Source: Negativicoccus succinicivorans
Lineage (GTDB): Bacteria > Bacillota > Negativicutes > Veillonellales > Negativicoccaceae
Reading direction: 5' to 3'
Assembly (NCBI RefSeq): GCF_018373335.1
Contig: NZ_JAHAHH010000029.1
Span: forward strand, 1 to 14,506
DNA: 14,506 nt
The notes below the pieces were generated by a model that worked only from the letters and a program-made list of their open reading frames with translations, was not told the origin of the DNA and ran no database searches. A program made the translations under genes and the position numbers. This document shows, piece after piece, positions 13,740-14,506 of the stretch (positions within the stretch are counted from its first letter, which is position 1; every line of letters begins with the position of its first letter).

Positions 13740-13999
13740 AAAGCGATGAAGAGAAGAGTACGCAACGCAGACGATCGACAGAGAGCCCGAGTCGGTGAAA
13801 ACGGGCGATCATAACCGTTGTGGAAAATGGCCTCGGAGCTGCCGGCTGAGCCGCAAGGCAAGGTCGTGCCGGGTGTGCCCGTCACTGCACTGGTGTATCG
13901 CTCTTTGAGCCGTACATGAATGAGGTCTGCAGCGCAGATGAAGTAGGGTGGTACCACGAGTGTCCTCGTCCCTGAGCAATCAGGGCGAGGGCTTTTTTT
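13740..13999 (+). promoter_or_regulatory. T-box leader with methionine (AUG) specifier
   Basis: A transcription-attenuating RNA that senses uncharged tRNA. Stem I begins AAGCGATGAAGAGAAGAGTA (13741-13760), including the AGTA of the specifier-loop S-turn; CAGAGAGCC with GGTGAAAACGGGC is typical of the upper stem. The returning strand has TGGAAAATGGCCTCGGAGC, where GAA is the S-turn partner and ATG at 13827-13829 sits in the specifier position, reading methionine. The conserved T-box AGGGTGGTACCACG is at 13945-13958; its TGGT bulge pairs with a tRNA ACCA end, so the T fits an A discriminator base, as in methionine tRNA. The 3' end is the attenuator at 13964-13999. The gene controlled is metF, so low charged tRNA-Met should raise methyl supply. 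This fills the stretch between the LarC-like gene and metF. Confidence 0.93.
13964..13999 (+). terminator. T-box attenuator terminator
   Basis: CCTCG (13964-13968) pairs with CGAGG (13986-13990), a bulged T13969 follows, CCCTGA (13970-13975) pairs with TCAGGG (13980-13985), and the loop is a GCAA tetraloop. The hairpin is followed by GC and seven Ts (13993-13999). It competes with the antiterminator formed by the T-box motif at 13945-13958. Confidence 0.9.
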
Positions 14000-14017
14000 A
14001 TAGGAAAAGAGATCCGT

Positions 14018-14506
14018 ATGAAAATCAAAGACAAGTATGAAAAAGAAGGGCCGTTATATTCGTTTGAGGTGTTCCCGCCGAAACGGGAAGGCGATTTGGA
14101 CAATATGGTGGCGACATTGCATGAGTTGGCCCAATGGCATCCCGACTATATGTCGGTGACATACGGTGCGGCGGGGGCGGCACGCGGTATGTTGACGTTG
14201 AAATTGGCGGAGCATATCCGCAAGGAGCTGGACATCGAGCCGTTGATGCATTTGACTTGCGTGGGATATTCGCAAGCGGAACTGGCGGAGATTTTGGCAC
14301 GGATCGAAGCGGCGGGAATTGAAAATACGCTGTTGCTTCGCGGCGATCACAGAGAAGACGGCGAAACGCCCGCGGACGGATTCCGTTATGCCAATGAGTT
14401 GGTGGCTTACGTGCGCTCCAAGCACGCATTTTGTATCGGTGCGGCGACGTATCCGGAAGGCCATACGGAGGCTCGCAGCCTGACGGCGGATTTGATCCGC
14501 TTGCGA
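14018..14506 (+). CDS. metF: 5,10-methylenetetrahydrofolate reductase, N-terminal part (cut by window end)
   Basis: Flavoenzyme that reduces 5,10-methylene-tetrahydrofolate to 5-methyl-tetrahydrofolate, the methyl donor of methionine synthase. The first 163 codons are present and the frame runs open past the window edge, which is just over half of the usual 280-300 aa. Family signatures are SFEVFPPKREG (catalytic-type Glu17), MSVTYGAAG (45-53), MHLTCVGYS, LLLRGDH (about 114-120) and CIGAATYPEGH. ATG at 14018 follows an AGGAAAAGAG sequence shortly after the attenuator. It is under T-box control with an AUG specifier, so it responds to methionine status. No other methionine gene is in view. Confidence 0.95.
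   Translation, partial: MKIKDKYEKEGPLYSFEVFPPKREGDLDNMVATLHELAQWHPDYMSVTYGAAGAARGMLTLKLAEHIRKELDIEPLMHLTCVGYSQAELAEILARIEAAGIENTLLLRGDHREDGETPADGFRYANELVAYVRSKHAFCIGAATYPEGHTEARSLTADLIRLR

Overview
The window looks like chromosomal DNA of a diderm Firmicute of the class Negativicutes, most likely a Veillonella/Megasphaera-type anaerobe. This rests on the GC-rich coding sequence with AT-rich promoters, the tandem pair of CobT paralogues of the ArsAB type (described from Sporomusa and Veillonella), a T-box leader, a SpoIVB-type S55 peptidase homologue and a murA/mreB-like gene pair. The genus is not determined. I see no rRNA, tRNA, CRISPR array, insertion sequence or phage gene.

Layout. (1) On the minus strand from 2898 to 64, an AbgT-family transporter and peptidase T form a two-gene operon with a good promoter at 2948-2976 and a bidirectional terminator at 27-56. 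(2) From 2899 to 3256 there is no gene, only divergent promoter elements. (3) On the plus strand, a 121-aa protein of unknown function (3257-3622) ends inside its own terminator. It is followed by murA (TTG start at 3765), which overlaps an unusual MreB-like actin homologue (5002-6120). (4) A membrane-anchored lipoyl-like domain protein (6165-6470) is followed at once by a secreted S55 peptidase homologue (6478-8415). (5) A minus-strand aldehyde dehydrogenase (9874-8459) converges on them across a shared terminator. (6) Divergent from it is a ypfJ-type zinc metallopeptidase (10018-10857). (7) A three-gene, translationally coupled plus-strand cluster (10950-13661) encodes two CobT paralogues and a small protein that resembles a worn LarC. 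(8) The window ends with a methionine T-box leader (about 13740-13999) and the first 163 codons of metF.

How the genes work together. The clearest functional unit is the cobamide lower-ligand activation cluster. The two CobT paralogues keep complementary parts of the family's conserved motifs, which suggests a heterodimer with composite active sites, as known for the phenol/p-cresol-activating enzyme ArsAB. The metF gene beyond it feeds methyl groups to methionine synthesis and is predicted to be switched on when uncharged methionine tRNA accumulates. murA and the MreB-like protein belong to cell-wall synthesis and shape, and the lipoyl-domain/S55 pair is probably an envelope function.

Most notable: the complementary CobT pair with the LarC-like third gene, an S55 peptidase whose Ser and His motifs are in the opposite order from SpoIVB, and an MreB homologue that has lost key ATPase residues.
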